Source of the DNA: Flavipsychrobacter stenotrophus
GTDB taxonomy: Bacteria > Bacteroidota > Bacteroidia > Chitinophagales > Chitinophagaceae
NCBI RefSeq assembly: GCF_002954265.1
Contig: NZ_PPSL01000003.1
Span: 558,001 to 622,000, forward strand
Reading direction: 5' to 3'
Length of the DNA stretch: 64,000 nucleotides
The notes beneath the pieces were generated by a model. It did not search any database and was not told the DNA's origin. It saw only the letters and a list, made by a program, of their open reading frames with translations. Below are positions 8,998 to 17,713 of this stretch, piece by piece; position 1 is the first letter of the stretch; each line of letters begins with the position of its first letter. A program made the position numbers and the translations under genes.

Positions 8998-9426
8998 ATG
9001 AAAAAAATATTTTTTGCAGCAATGCCCGCAGTAGTTGCGCTCTTTATGGTGTCATGTGGCAGCGATTCGGGAGTGCCCGACCATCAGACAATGGCCGCAA
9101 AGCCGGCCCCGCCTACCGGAGAAGCTATTTACAAAACAACATGTGTGGCCTGTCACCAGGCTAATGGTGAAGGAATGCCCGGCACTTATCCGCCACTGGC
9201 AAAGTCTGATTACATGACCGACAAGAATGTAGTGATCAAGCAGGTATTGAAAGGCAGTTCGGGAGAGATAACTGTAAACGGCCAGAAATACAACAACACA
9301 ATGCCGCCACAGCAATTGTCGGACGATGATATGGCAGCAGTACTTACCTATGTATACAGCAATTTTGGTAACAGCGGCCCGGCTGTAACCGCTGCCGAAG
9401 TAAAAGCAGTGAGAGCAGCATTGTAG
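8998..9426 (+). CDS. c-type cytochrome lipoprotein
   Basis: 142 residues. The N-terminus ends in the lipobox FMVSCGSDS. A single CxxCH occurs in YKTTCVACHQANGEGMPGTYPPLA, and the distal Met is probably in NNTMPPQQLSDDDMAAVLTYV, the standard class I cytochrome c layout. The fold should be about 90 residues after the linker. It is divergent from the molybdenum enzyme with 141 bases between starts, so it may carry electrons from that enzyme to a terminal oxidase; this is context only. A strong terminator follows its stop. Confidence 0.88.
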   Translation: MKKIFFAAMPAVVALFMVSCGSDSGVPDHQTMAAKPAPPTGEAIYKTTCVACHQANGEGMPGTYPPLAKSDYMTDKNVVIKQVLKGSSGEITVNGQKYNNTMPPQQLSDDDMAAVLTYVYSNFGNSGPAVTAAEVKAVRAAL

Positions 9427-9443
9427 AAATAGATAATGATATT

Positions 9444-9480
9444 AACAATAAAACCGGCTACTATGGCCGGTTTTATTGTT
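9444..9480 (+). terminator. Intrinsic terminator, also usable by the convergent gene
   Basis: AACAATAAAACCGGC (9444-9458) and GCCGGTTTTATTGTT (9466-9480) form a perfect 15-bp stem with a seven-base loop. It lies 18 bases after the cytochrome stop and 30 bases from the stop of the minus-strand gene at 9510, so it can serve both. Confidence 0.9.
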
Positions 9481-9509
9481 TGGGTATATCCTCATAAACA
9501 CACACATCC

Positions 9510-10505
9510 TTATAGTAGTTTCTTGTAGGCTATACTGACGCCGAAGCCCATGGAGATGAAGGTGCCATTGGCCATGAAGCTCTTGCTGAGCATAGGGCCG
9601 GGGCGCTGGCCGAATTCGAAATTGTACTGGAAGCCCAGTGTTTTTACACCTCGTGCGCTATACCCTACACGCCATCCCAGGTGCCTGATAGATCCGCTCT
9701 TCGCCTCTATTCCCCACTTGGCTCCATTAATATCCACAACATCTGCGATAGGGACTACAGGGGCCAGCATAATGTCGGCATAGAGATCACTTACTTTAGC
9801 ATTGTTTTTTGTGCGGCCGCCCACGTTTATGAACAGGCTGGTAACCTTACGCAACCGCAGACCGCCGTATATACTTACCACATTGGTCATAGACAGCGGC
9901 TTGTAAGATTCACCCGCAGGCTGCGGATTGCTGCTACTGGTACCTACACCTTCTATAGGTACTTCCTGCCCTGTTGGTGTTTTGTAGCTATACATGCTAT
10001 GGCTGTCATCATCAAATTCAAGGGCTTTACGGTTGTAGAACACGCCACCCTCTACGCCAAACATGCGCCTCATAGTGCCCGGTACCATCATGTACCTGGT
10101 ATGAGTGTAGCCGCCACCTGAGAATGATGACAATACTACTCTCAGCGGCTTTTTCTTTTCCTTATCGGCGAGGAAAAATGCGCCACCTAGGTCCAGTACC
10201 ATTTGCTTTCTGAGGCCGCCCTCTTTGGTGGGGTAGCCGCTCACCACATGATGTGTAGCTATATCCAGGTATGAATGCCGGTATTGTACCCATGGCATCA
10301 GGTGCTTGAGTATTACTGTTTCTACCTTTACGCCATAGCTAATGCTGGCATCGAGATAAGTGTCGGCATTAAAAAGGTCTATGTATGCCGCGGTGGGCTT
10401 GTAATTATGTGGGTCGTCAGAGGTTTTTGTGTAAGACGTCATTTGCGCTGATGCGCTGACTGTTATTGCACAGAGTGCTGCTGTTATTGTTATCTTGTTC
10501 AACAT
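9510..10505 (-). CDS. Secreted protein of unknown function, possible outer-membrane beta-barrel
   Basis: 331 residues with a clear signal peptide (cleavage near SASAQ-MTSY). The rest is made of alternating polar/aromatic strands such as YGVKVETVILKHLMPWVQYRHSYL and ends in FGVSIAYKKLL; an aromatic-ended final strand is compatible with an outer-membrane barrel, but the family is not recognised. It is the second gene of a pair; 23 bases separate it from the upstream lipoprotein gene, so a joint role at the outer membrane is plausible. Confidence 0.65.
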   Translation of the reverse strand: MLNKITITAALCAITVSASAQMTSYTKTSDDPHNYKPTAAYIDLFNADTYLDASISYGVKVETVILKHLMPWVQYRHSYLDIATHHVVSGYPTKEGGLRKQMVLDLGGAFFLADKEKKKPLRVVLSSFSGGGYTHTRYMMVPGTMRRMFGVEGGVFYNRKALEFDDDSHSMYSYKTPTGQEVPIEGVGTSSSNPQPAGESYKPLSMTNVVSIYGGLRLRKVTSLFINVGGRTKNNAKVSDLYADIMLAPVVPIADVVDINGAKWGIEAKSGSIRHLGWRVGYSARGVKTLGFQYNFEFGQRPGPMLSKSFMANGTFISMGFGVSIAYKKLL

Positions 10506-10528
10506 ATGGTGTGTGTTTTATAAGATGA

Positions 10529-11542
10529 TCAATTCTTTTTCGCTTCGGTGATCTCTCCGCCTATTTTGTTGGCTATAGAAACGATCATATTGTTGTAAGC
10601 AAGTTTGTTCTCTGTTTCCAGTTTAGCTTTATCTTCTTCGGTCTTTGCTTTGGCGTCGATACGCAATCCTTTTTTAAAAGCCATTCTGTAGCCGCTATAA
10701 AACAATCCTTTTGAATAGAACATGTTATCCTTCTTGCCTTCTGCAAGTGGCAGCGGATTGGGGCCGAACATATAGGCACCTGTAGCGGCCAGGTAGTGGC
10801 GGTTGCGCTTGTCGCAGAGTTGCGTGTTCACTACAATCACCACCGCATCTACATCCAGCTGCTTGCAAAGGTCGTAGCCCAGGCATTCTATCATGTCGTT
10901 ATCAAACAAGCCTACACCGCCATTGCGTTTCACTGCTTTCTTTTTGGCATCTGCAATCGGTACATTCTTATTAAGATCGGCCAGTACAAAGCCATTGGCA
11001 GGCGCTTTGCACTCTATTGAAGTGCCCATATTGCCGGCTTTTTTCATGAATTTGGTAAGTGCGGCACCTATCTTATTGAGCTTGCTGTGCCTGACTACAA
11101 AATTGTTGTAGAAGCTTTTTTTATCCTCGCTGGTAAGAAACTCAGACGGTGTGAGCAACTGCATCCCGTTGGCAGAAAAACTCTTTTTCAGGTTTTCTAT
11201 ACTTGCATCGTAGAAGTAGGTAGCATACATTTTCGCACCCGCCTCACCTGTATTGGTAGTAGTGAAGTTCTTTCCTGTCATATTAGTACCCGTCACCTTG
11301 GTAAAGCCCGGATCTTCTGTGTAGAAAGACACCAGTGCCACCCGTTTGGGCATAGTTTTCATTTTATCAAAGTCAACGGTAAATCCTTTTCCGTTGTCTC
11401 TTATAGTCACCTCGCTCACATCATATTTAGCCTTTTTCGACAGATCCGTCTGGCTGGCATATTTTGATAATTTGGGTGCAGAGCATCCTGTAATAATAAT
11501 AGCTGTAATAGCTGCAATTCCTAAGTTCCTGTTTGTTTTCAT
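10529..11542 (-). CDS. Lipoprotein of unknown function
   Basis: 337 residues from the preferred ATG at 11542 (MKTNRNLG). A longer reading adds three codons, but GGGA sits just upstream of the chosen ATG like a ribosome binding site. The lipobox is IIITGCSAPK. The mature part is mixed alpha/beta, with CLGYDLCKQLDVDAVVIVVNTQL in the middle, and ends in a Lys/Glu-rich segment; no domain is recognised. It probably shares a transcript with the beta-rich secreted protein 23 bases downstream. Confidence 0.7.
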   Translation of the reverse strand: MKTNRNLGIAAITAIIITGCSAPKLSKYASQTDLSKKAKYDVSEVTIRDNGKGFTVDFDKMKTMPKRVALVSFYTEDPGFTKVTGTNMTGKNFTTTNTGEAGAKMYATYFYDASIENLKKSFSANGMQLLTPSEFLTSEDKKSFYNNFVVRHSKLNKIGAALTKFMKKAGNMGTSIECKAPANGFVLADLNKNVPIADAKKKAVKRNGGVGLFDNDMIECLGYDLCKQLDVDAVVIVVNTQLCDKRNRHYLAATGAYMFGPNPLPLAEGKKDNMFYSKGLFYSGYRMAFKKGLRIDAKAKTEEDKAKLETENKLAYNNMIVSIANKIGGEITEAKKN

Positions 11543-11708
11543 TTCCCACATTTTTTAGACTACCGGCTGCATCCGTTCATCGTCATGAAGGCTGCAACCG
11601 GCTATTAATTAATGCGGTAAAATTAAAATTGAGGAAGCCCACGGTATATACCGTGAATTGGGTATTTATTGGTTTTCTCACAACATAAAAAATGTACGGA
11701 GCCGTTCA

Positions 11709-11776
11709 CGCAAAGAGCGCAGAGGTAGGACGCAAAGAGCCGCAAAGGGTATTGTTCTGCGCTTGAGAACGCAAAG
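11709..11776. repeat. Degenerate CGCAAAG repeats
   Basis: CGCAAAG occurs at 11709, 11731, 11741 and 11770, with the related CGCAGAGG between. Short CGCAAAG-type arrays of this kind are scattered in intergenic regions of many Bacteroidota; no function is evident. The surrounding 290-base gap holds nothing else recognisable. Confidence 0.6.
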
Positions 11777-11832
11777 GGTTGATGCATAAAACTATCCAGA
11801 TAACAGTATAGTTGCCTGATCCGGTCAGGTAT

Positions 11833-12477
11833 CTAGACCAATCCCCGCTCCATGGCAAATTTCAGTAACCCCAGCATGGTGCTGTTCCTGGTCTTGCGGA
11901 GCATGTTTTTTCGGTGGGTCTCTACAGTCCGCTCGCTGATGAATAGTGTTGACGCTATGCGGGCGTTGCTGTATTCCTGAGCGATCAGTTTCAGTATTTC
12001 CAACTCGCGCTCTGTAAGTTTTATTTCCTGTATCTCGTTTGCTTTTTGTTCTCTTCTCAGTGCCTCGGTGCTCATTTTATCAGCTATCTCTTCGGGGAAA
12101 TAAAGCTGGCCGCTATGCACTGTTCTTATGGCTTCCAGCAATTCCTGGTCGTTGGTGTTCTTCAGCAGGTAGCCCCATACGCCGGCATTGGCCATCTCCA
12201 GTATATACTCCACGCCGTCGTGCATAGACAGGCATATTACTTTTATCTCCGGGTGCAGTTCCTTTAGTTGGGTAGTGAGTGCAATGCCGTTCATGTCGGG
12301 CATATTGATGTCTACCAGGGCTACATCAGGTTGCAGGGTGTTTAATGCTATCAATAGATCACTGCCACGTGTATACGCGCCCATTACCTCCATGTCTTTT
12401 TGTTTCTTCAGTAGTGCGCTCAGCCCGTCTAGCAATATATGATGATCATCAACCAGCACTATTCCTGTTTTCTTCAT
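11833..12477 (-). CDS. NarL/FixJ-type response regulator
   Basis: 214 residues. The receiver domain (about 3-120) has the acidic pair D10-D11, phospho-acceptor D56 in ALVDINMPDMNG and the conserved Lys near YLLKNT. A LuxR-type helix-turn-helix occupies the C-terminus: LTERELEILKLIAQEYSNARIASTLFISERTVETHRKN. Phosphorylation should drive dimer formation and DNA binding. The gene starts 7 bases after the stop of the sensor kinase at 12485 on the same strand, making this a cognate pair. Its targets are unknown. Confidence 0.93.
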   Translation of the reverse strand: MKKTGIVLVDDHHILLDGLSALLKKQKDMEVMGAYTRGSDLLIALNTLQPDVALVDINMPDMNGIALTTQLKELHPEIKVICLSMHDGVEYILEMANAGVWGYLLKNTNDQELLEAIRTVHSGQLYFPEEIADKMSTEALRREQKANEIQEIKLTERELEILKLIAQEYSNARIASTLFISERTVETHRKNMLRKTRNSTMLGLLKFAMERGLV

Positions 12478-12484
12478 AGTTATG

Positions 12485-14257
12485 TTATTTGTGAGGTAGA
12501 TCTATGGTATAAGTAGTGCCTTGGCCGGGGTGGCTGTCTATCTCCAGGTGGCCACCAACGTAATTGATCCGCGACACTATATTTTTCAGTCCTATACCGT
12601 TCCCATTCTTCATTACTTCTTCCTTATCAAATCCCTTTCCATTATCATACACCAGCAGCGTTAGTTCAGTATCATGGTTTACCACCTCTATGTTCAGGGT
12701 GGTGGCGGTGGAGTGGCGCAGCACATTGCCCACCATTTCCTGTACACTGCGGTACAGCATCAGCACCTGCATTTTTTCCAGTTGCAGGTTGTTGGTATCT
12801 ACCCATTCTGTGTATACCTCTATATTGGTTGTTTGCTTCACCCTTTGCGCCAGTTCTTCAAGCGCCTGCACCAGCGATTTATTGCGCAGCCATGGCGGCA
12901 TCATATCGTGAGATAACTGCCTTACTTCTTTTATCGATTCATCAACATAGGCTATGGCATCCTTCAGGTCGTCGGGCTGTTGTGCATCGGTAGGAACAAG
13001 CGTCTGTATCTTTCTGCGAGTGGCTGCCAGCATTTGCCCTATGCCATCGTGCAGTTCCCTTGCCAGCCTTTGTCGCTCATTTTCTTCCGCATCTACTATG
13101 GCGGTTGCTCTGGCCTTTTCATATGCCAGTAGTTCTTCCTGCAAGCGCGCTTCCTGCTTCAGTTTATTGCGGTTGTAAAAGAGGTACAGGAGCGTAATGA
13201 TGAGTGCCGATATGGCCAGCAGTGCTGCGGTAATGATCCTGGTGCGGCTCAGCTGCAGCGATTGTCTTTCGTTCTGCTCTGTAAGTAGCTTGTTCTGTTG
13301 TTCCTTCTTGCCTGTCTCATACTTTGCAGATAATTCTTCTACTGTTTTCTGCAGGTTCTCATTGTTCATCTGGTCGTGTAGTGCCAGGTGTTGTTGTGTG
13401 TATTCAAAAGCAGTCTTGTAGTCGCCCAGCTGTTGGTAGCAGTCGGCAAGCATTACGCAGGTATTGTCTTCGAGGTAGTTAAACTTTATTGCCTTACTTT
13501 TTGCGTTGGCTTCTTTAAAGTAGGGTATGGCTTCTGTAGGTTTATGCTGTTGTAGCAACAGTTCCCCAACATTATTTATACTCATCGCTTCGCCAAACTT
13601 GTCTCCAAATGCTGCCAGCAGCGCTATGCTTTCTTTCAGATAGCTTAGCGCTTTTTCAGGCTCATCGGTTGCCGCACTTACAGACGAGAGGTAATCCAGA
13701 CTATAGGCCATGCCCTGACTGTTTCTTATAGATCTGTAACAGGTGTAAGCTATGGTAAAGTAATGAGTGGCGCTATCATACACCTTCGTGTCCATAAATA
13801 TGAGCCCCTTATTATTGCAGCCTGTGGCCAGCTGGTCGAGGTCGTTAATGGCGCGTGAAAGTTCTATTGCTTTATTTATGGCACTATAAGCCTGTGGTAT
13901 TTTCTTTATTTTCAGATATAGTATGCACAGCTCATTATACACATGCACCATTCCCAGGGTATCGTGAATGTGTTCGTATTGTTTATCCGCCTCCATGTAC
14001 CAGCGCAGTGCGTCATCGCGGTTGCCACGCAGGTAACTGGCTACCCCTGCCAGAAAGGCCCCTTCTCCTATTTCTTTAGTTTGCTGCTGCTCTTTGGCAA
14101 GGGTATAGGCTCGTTCAGCAAAAGTGATGGTTTTTGCTGCATTACCCTTTTTGTAAAACCTGGCAGAATCGAGCAGTGTGCCCACGGTTTGCGCCCCTGC
14201 GGTAGAGCACATTAAAAGGCAGCACAGTAAGAGTATAAGTCTGTTGGTTGGGTACAT
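12485..14257 (-). CDS. TPR-containing sensor histidine kinase (HisKA_3 type)
   Basis: 590 residues. A signal peptide (cleavage near TAGAQ) precedes an extracytoplasmic region of about 300 residues built of TPR-like helix pairs, including LATGCNNKGLIFMDTKVYDSA. A short coiled coil follows, then one TM helix (about 340-362). The cytoplasmic part has a HisKA_3 dimerisation domain, NERQRLARELHDGIGQMLA, with phospho-acceptor H403, and a HATPase_c domain ending in NGNGIGLKNIVSRINYVGGHLEIDS (G boxes). It should phosphorylate the regulator encoded 7 bases downstream. Such TPR kinases are common in Bacteroidota; the signal is unknown. Confidence 0.93.
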   Translation of the reverse strand: MYPTNRLILLLCCLLMCSTAGAQTVGTLLDSARFYKKGNAAKTITFAERAYTLAKEQQQTKEIGEGAFLAGVASYLRGNRDDALRWYMEADKQYEHIHDTLGMVHVYNELCILYLKIKKIPQAYSAINKAIELSRAINDLDQLATGCNNKGLIFMDTKVYDSATHYFTIAYTCYRSIRNSQGMAYSLDYLSSVSAATDEPEKALSYLKESIALLAAFGDKFGEAMSINNVGELLLQQHKPTEAIPYFKEANAKSKAIKFNYLEDNTCVMLADCYQQLGDYKTAFEYTQQHLALHDQMNNENLQKTVEELSAKYETGKKEQQNKLLTEQNERQSLQLSRTRIITAALLAISALIITLLYLFYNRNKLKQEARLQEELLAYEKARATAIVDAEENERQRLARELHDGIGQMLAATRRKIQTLVPTDAQQPDDLKDAIAYVDESIKEVRQLSHDMMPPWLRNKSLVQALEELAQRVKQTTNIEVYTEWVDTNNLQLEKMQVLMLYRSVQEMVGNVLRHSTATTLNIEVVNHDTELTLLVYDNGKGFDKEEVMKNGNGIGLKNIVSRINYVGGHLEIDSHPGQGTTYTIDLPHK

Positions 14258-14357
14258 TGTAGCTGCTACAGGGCTATAGTTTCATGGCCTGTATTGAGTA
14301 TTTTGGTTGCTTTAGTAAATATAGCACAATTTGTTTCGTTGGGTTTGTCGAATAAAT

Positions 14358-15098
14358 TTAGGTGGTATCTGCTTTTTTCAACATCAGGTGATGATAGAGC
14401 CTGCTTAGTTTTATGCGGTATACATCATAGAATAGTGCGAACACCAATATGCCCGCAGGTATATAAAACGTATGGTAGCTGATCTGCTTGAAAATATAGC
14501 CACCCGCTATAGCGCCCGAAAGAAAGAACAGAATGATAACTACCTTAAGTATAATGCGTTGCTGTAAGATATTGCGGGGCACGTCGCCCTTGTGTGCCAG
14601 TGCGGAGAGGTCTATGCCCAGATCGGTAAAGAGGCCGGTAAGATGTGTGGTACGTACTGCTGCCCCCGATATCACCGATACAAAAGCGTTTTGCAGGCCC
14701 ATAGCAAAGAGCAGTATACCTGCAAAAAACTCTGTTTGTGCCACGCTGTGGTTGTAATTATGTGCCGTGGCGCCAACCAGCACCAGGATAGCAATTTCAA
14801 CCACCACCGGCACCATATAAGAATTGTGTTTGCGGGCCGATGCCCACCTGATGTAATAGCCCGAACAAAATGCGCCTGACAGGAACAGTAGCATCCAGAG
14901 CCCCACCATTCTTGCTGACCGCAGATTGCCTTCGGCAAGTTGCTCTGCAAATAGCGCTGCATGGCCCGTAACATTAGTGGTCAATACTTTAAATGCCAGC
15001 AGTCCGCTCACATTTACAAACCCAGCCGTAAGGCAAAGCATTGCCGCCAGCCTTATATTCTGTTTGTGGTTTCGCCTCCTCCCTGAGTGCCGTAACAT
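14358..15098 (-). CDS. YoaK/DUF1275 family membrane protein
   Basis: 246 residues with about six membrane helices. The N-terminal family signature is visible as LAAMLCLTAGFVNVSGLLAFKVLTTNVTGHAAL, and the middle block is LQNAFVSVISGAAVRTTHLTGLFTDLGIDL, both characteristic of YoaK (DUF1275). The family has no settled biochemical function; a transport role has been proposed. A possible 33-codon ORF ends 27 bases upstream of its start. Confidence 0.88.
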   Translation of the reverse strand: MLRHSGRRRNHKQNIRLAAMLCLTAGFVNVSGLLAFKVLTTNVTGHAALFAEQLAEGNLRSARMVGLWMLLFLSGAFCSGYYIRWASARKHNSYMVPVVVEIAILVLVGATAHNYNHSVAQTEFFAGILLFAMGLQNAFVSVISGAAVRTTHLTGLFTDLGIDLSALAHKGDVPRNILQQRIILKVVIILFFLSGAIAGGYIFKQISYHTFYIPAGILVFALFYDVYRIKLSRLYHHLMLKKADTT

Positions 15099-15125
15099 GC
15101 TACAAGGTACGGTTTTTTGGTGGGG

Positions 15126-15227
15126 TTATGTGGCCGGGTCTATCGCCAGCAACTGCTCACCATCCGCAATAGTCTCTTTAAGTTCGCCATTACTTGCCCG
15201 GTAGTCGCTCTTGCCTGCGACGGCCAT
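15126..15227 (-). CDS. Possible small protein, 33 residues
   Basis: ATG at the complement of 15225-15227, stop TAA at 15126-15128. The translation starts MAVAGKSDYRASNGELKET and ends LLAIDPAT, with ordinary amino-acid composition. It lies on the same strand just before the YoaK gene. It is too short to judge from composition alone, and no family is recognised. Confidence 0.3.
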   Translation of the reverse strand: MAVAGKSDYRASNGELKETIADGEQLLAIDPAT

Positions 15228-15351
15228 ATTATATGATGGACCGCCATACGTTTGAACATAATATTATACAAACTCACTTAAAACCAAAACAATCAAATAG
15301 GTGTTGCGGCAATAGATAAATATTTGGCATACAAATAGTAGTAGTTCAACA

Positions 15352-15385
15352 TTTCTTTTTTTATATTTACTATCTAATATATTTG
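15352..15385 (+). promoter_or_regulatory. Probable promoter of the PAS histidine kinase
   Basis: TATATTTG at 15378-15385 matches the Bacteroidota -7 element TAnnTTTG; a weak -33 region (TTTC at 15352) lies 22 bases upstream. A start near 15391 would exclude the TTG codon at 15383 as initiator and favours ATG at 15446 or 15455. Confidence 0.5.
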
Positions 15386-15445
15386 TCTGCAATTTTCACC
15401 CCATTCGCATCCATATACTATGAAAAAGCAGCATGCGAACTTTAT

Positions 15446-17713
15446 ATGTTTAAAATGCTTACAGACCATAAAAAAGGCGTTGTTGAACCGTTGATCTTTT
15501 CGGTGGCTGTGTTTATACTCACATCCTTGCTGGTACAGTACCTGGTGTACCAGCAATACCTTATTGCCCGTGAGAATGAACAAGAACAACTGCAACAGGA
15601 ATTAAACCGTGTAAAAGATGGGTTCAGGGGTATATTGAATTCAAATATCACAGTTGCAAATGCATTGGCTACCATACACAAAAGCTTTGGCAGCAACTAC
15701 AATTTCGACACAACTGCAAAACAATTACTGGAAACCAACAAATATATTGACGCTCTGCAGTTGACAGATGGGGGCGTAATTACGCATGTGTACCCGCTCA
15801 GGGGCCACGAAGGAACCATTGGGTTTAATACACTTGGAGACAGCACGAGGAGAAAAGAAGCCGAGCATGCAATAAAACGCAGAGACATCTACTTTGCCGG
15901 CCCCCGCAAACTGAAAGAAGGCGGTATCGGCATTTTAGGGAAAGTACCCATGTTCTCTGGTGGGAAGTTGCTCGGCTTCAGTACTGTATTAACCAAGTTA
16001 CCAACTATTGTTACAGCGCTCAAATTATATGACAGCAGCAAACTGATTTATTCTTACAAACTTGCTAAAAATAATGCTGCAGATTCCAGCGATTATTACT
16101 TCACAAAAATGCTGCCAGGCAGCAAAAACATTGCTGCATCCACTCAAGTAAATGAGGGCGACTGGACATTGACCGTGTCCTACAGTTCTGTTGCTCATAC
16201 CAACAACTTTCCTCTTACCCAAGCGCTTATTGGCTTCCTTCTCGCACTATTTGCAGGAGCGTTCATGTATCGGAGGATAAGGCAACCATATTATCTGAAA
16301 GAGATAATAGACGCAAAGACAAAGGAGTTGTCAGCCAGGGAAAAATATTACCGTACTATCACCGAAGCCAACTACGATGCAACGGTTCTGTTGGATGGAA
16401 CTGGCAAAGTTCTCTACCAGACACCATCAGTAGAAAAGATATTAGGTTATTCGTTTGCAGAAATGCAATTGTTAGATGGCATTGAACTTATACACCCAGA
16501 TGACAGGGAGCGGGATAGTCAGGCCTTTATTGATTTGTTGGGAGAGTCGCGCAGAATTGTGCACCTTACACATAGGATCAGGAAGAAAGATGGCAACTAC
16601 ATATGGATAGAGAGCACCTACAGAAATTTACTGCTTGATGAAAATATTCGTGGCATTGTGCTCAACTACCACGACATAACGGACAAAGTCATTGCCCAAC
16701 ATCAGCTTGCAGAAAGGGTTAAAGAACTATCCACAATCTATTATGCTAATGAGATACTAAAAGACGAACATCAAAGCGCCGGCGAGGTATTCACGAAAAT
16801 TGTGGAGTTATTGCCTCCAGGCTGGCAATACCCCGAAATATGCGGAGCAAGAATAGTATTTGACGGGCAAGAATATTGCACTCAAAATTACAGGACTTCT
16901 GTTACTGTTCAGGCTGAACATTTTAGACTGATCGACGGGCGGCAGGGCGTGATCGAAGTGATATACACAGAAGAGAAGCCGCATGAATATGAAGGGCCGT
17001 TCCTGAAAGAGGAGCGTGACCTGATTAGGACCCTGGCGGAAACCATAGTAGTTTATTTTAATAAAGCGTCTCAGCAACGGGAGCGTACAAAATCTGAAGC
17101 TAATTTCAGAAGCTCATTCGAGCATGCGGCGATAGGTGTAGCGCTTGTTTCTACAGGTGGAAAATTTGTGAAAGTAAACCAAGCCCTTTGTAGTATGCTG
17201 GGGTATAGCGAAGATGAATTGCTGGCCCTCACATTTGCGGAGATCACACACCCGGAAGACGTTGGTCCCGATGTAGAAAATGTCAAACTGATATTGGATG
17301 GGATAAAGGATTTTTACAGGATAGAAAAGAGATACATCCACAAAAATGGCTCCATCATCTGGATCAATCTTAATGCAGCTATTATCAGGGATAGCGAACA
17401 TAAGCCATTGTATTTTGTATCTCAGATTGAAAATATTACAGAGCGGAAAGAGTCGCAATCTAAATTCCAGGATCTTGTTGAAAAATCACTTGTAGGAGTT
17501 TACATCGTCCAGCAGGGTAGGTTTGTATATGTAAATCCATGGATCATGGAGGAATCTGGCTACTCAGAAAAAGAGTTGACCTCTATTTCTTTTGACAGGT
17601 ATTTGCACCCGGATGATGTAGCTCTGGTATCGAAGAACATTAGGGCCAGACTTAGTGGCGAAGTGAATGATACAAGGTATGAAGTGAGGGTGTTCAAAAA
17701 AACGGTGAGTTGA
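15446..17713 (+). CDS. Membrane PAS histidine kinase, N-terminal part (frameshifted at A7)
   Basis: 755 codons from ATG 15446 (ATG 15455 is also possible). A TM helix (VEPLIFSVAVFILTSLLVQYLVY) precedes an extracytoplasmic sensor of about 230 residues resembling a Cache-type domain (QLLETNKYIDALQLTDGGVI), a second TM helix (ALIGFLLALFAGAFMY), then PAS domains ending in DITDKVIA and NITERKES, a divergent GAF-like stretch between them, and a last PAS cut at EVRVFKKTVS. The reading frame is lost at A7 (17696-17702). Inserting one A continues the PAS as FKKNGELMWMEMF into the next ORF, which carries the kinase core. Either the gene is a recent pseudogene, expression uses slippage, or the assembly lost a base. 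Confidence 0.85.
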   Translation: MFKMLTDHKKGVVEPLIFSVAVFILTSLLVQYLVYQQYLIARENEQEQLQQELNRVKDGFRGILNSNITVANALATIHKSFGSNYNFDTTAKQLLETNKYIDALQLTDGGVITHVYPLRGHEGTIGFNTLGDSTRRKEAEHAIKRRDIYFAGPRKLKEGGIGILGKVPMFSGGKLLGFSTVLTKLPTIVTALKLYDSSKLIYSYKLAKNNAADSSDYYFTKMLPGSKNIAASTQVNEGDWTLTVSYSSVAHTNNFPLTQALIGFLLALFAGAFMYRRIRQPYYLKEIIDAKTKELSAREKYYRTITEANYDATVLLDGTGKVLYQTPSVEKILGYSFAEMQLLDGIELIHPDDRERDSQAFIDLLGESRRIVHLTHRIRKKDGNYIWIESTYRNLLLDENIRGIVLNYHDITDKVIAQHQLAERVKELSTIYYANEILKDEHQSAGEVFTKIVELLPPGWQYPEICGARIVFDGQEYCTQNYRTSVTVQAEHFRLIDGRQGVIEVIYTEEKPHEYEGPFLKEERDLIRTLAETIVVYFNKASQQRERTKSEANFRSSFEHAAIGVALVSTGGKFVKVNQALCSMLGYSEDELLALTFAEITHPEDVGPDVENVKLILDGIKDFYRIEKRYIHKNGSIIWINLNAAIIRDSEHKPLYFVSQIENITERKESQSKFQDLVEKSLVGVYIVQQGRFVYVNPWIMEESGYSEKELTSISFDRYLHPDDVALVSKNIRARLSGEVNDTRYEVRVFKKTVS

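Noticed and set aside
15383-15445. TTG start of the PAS kinase
   Set aside because: The codon overlaps the -7 promoter element.
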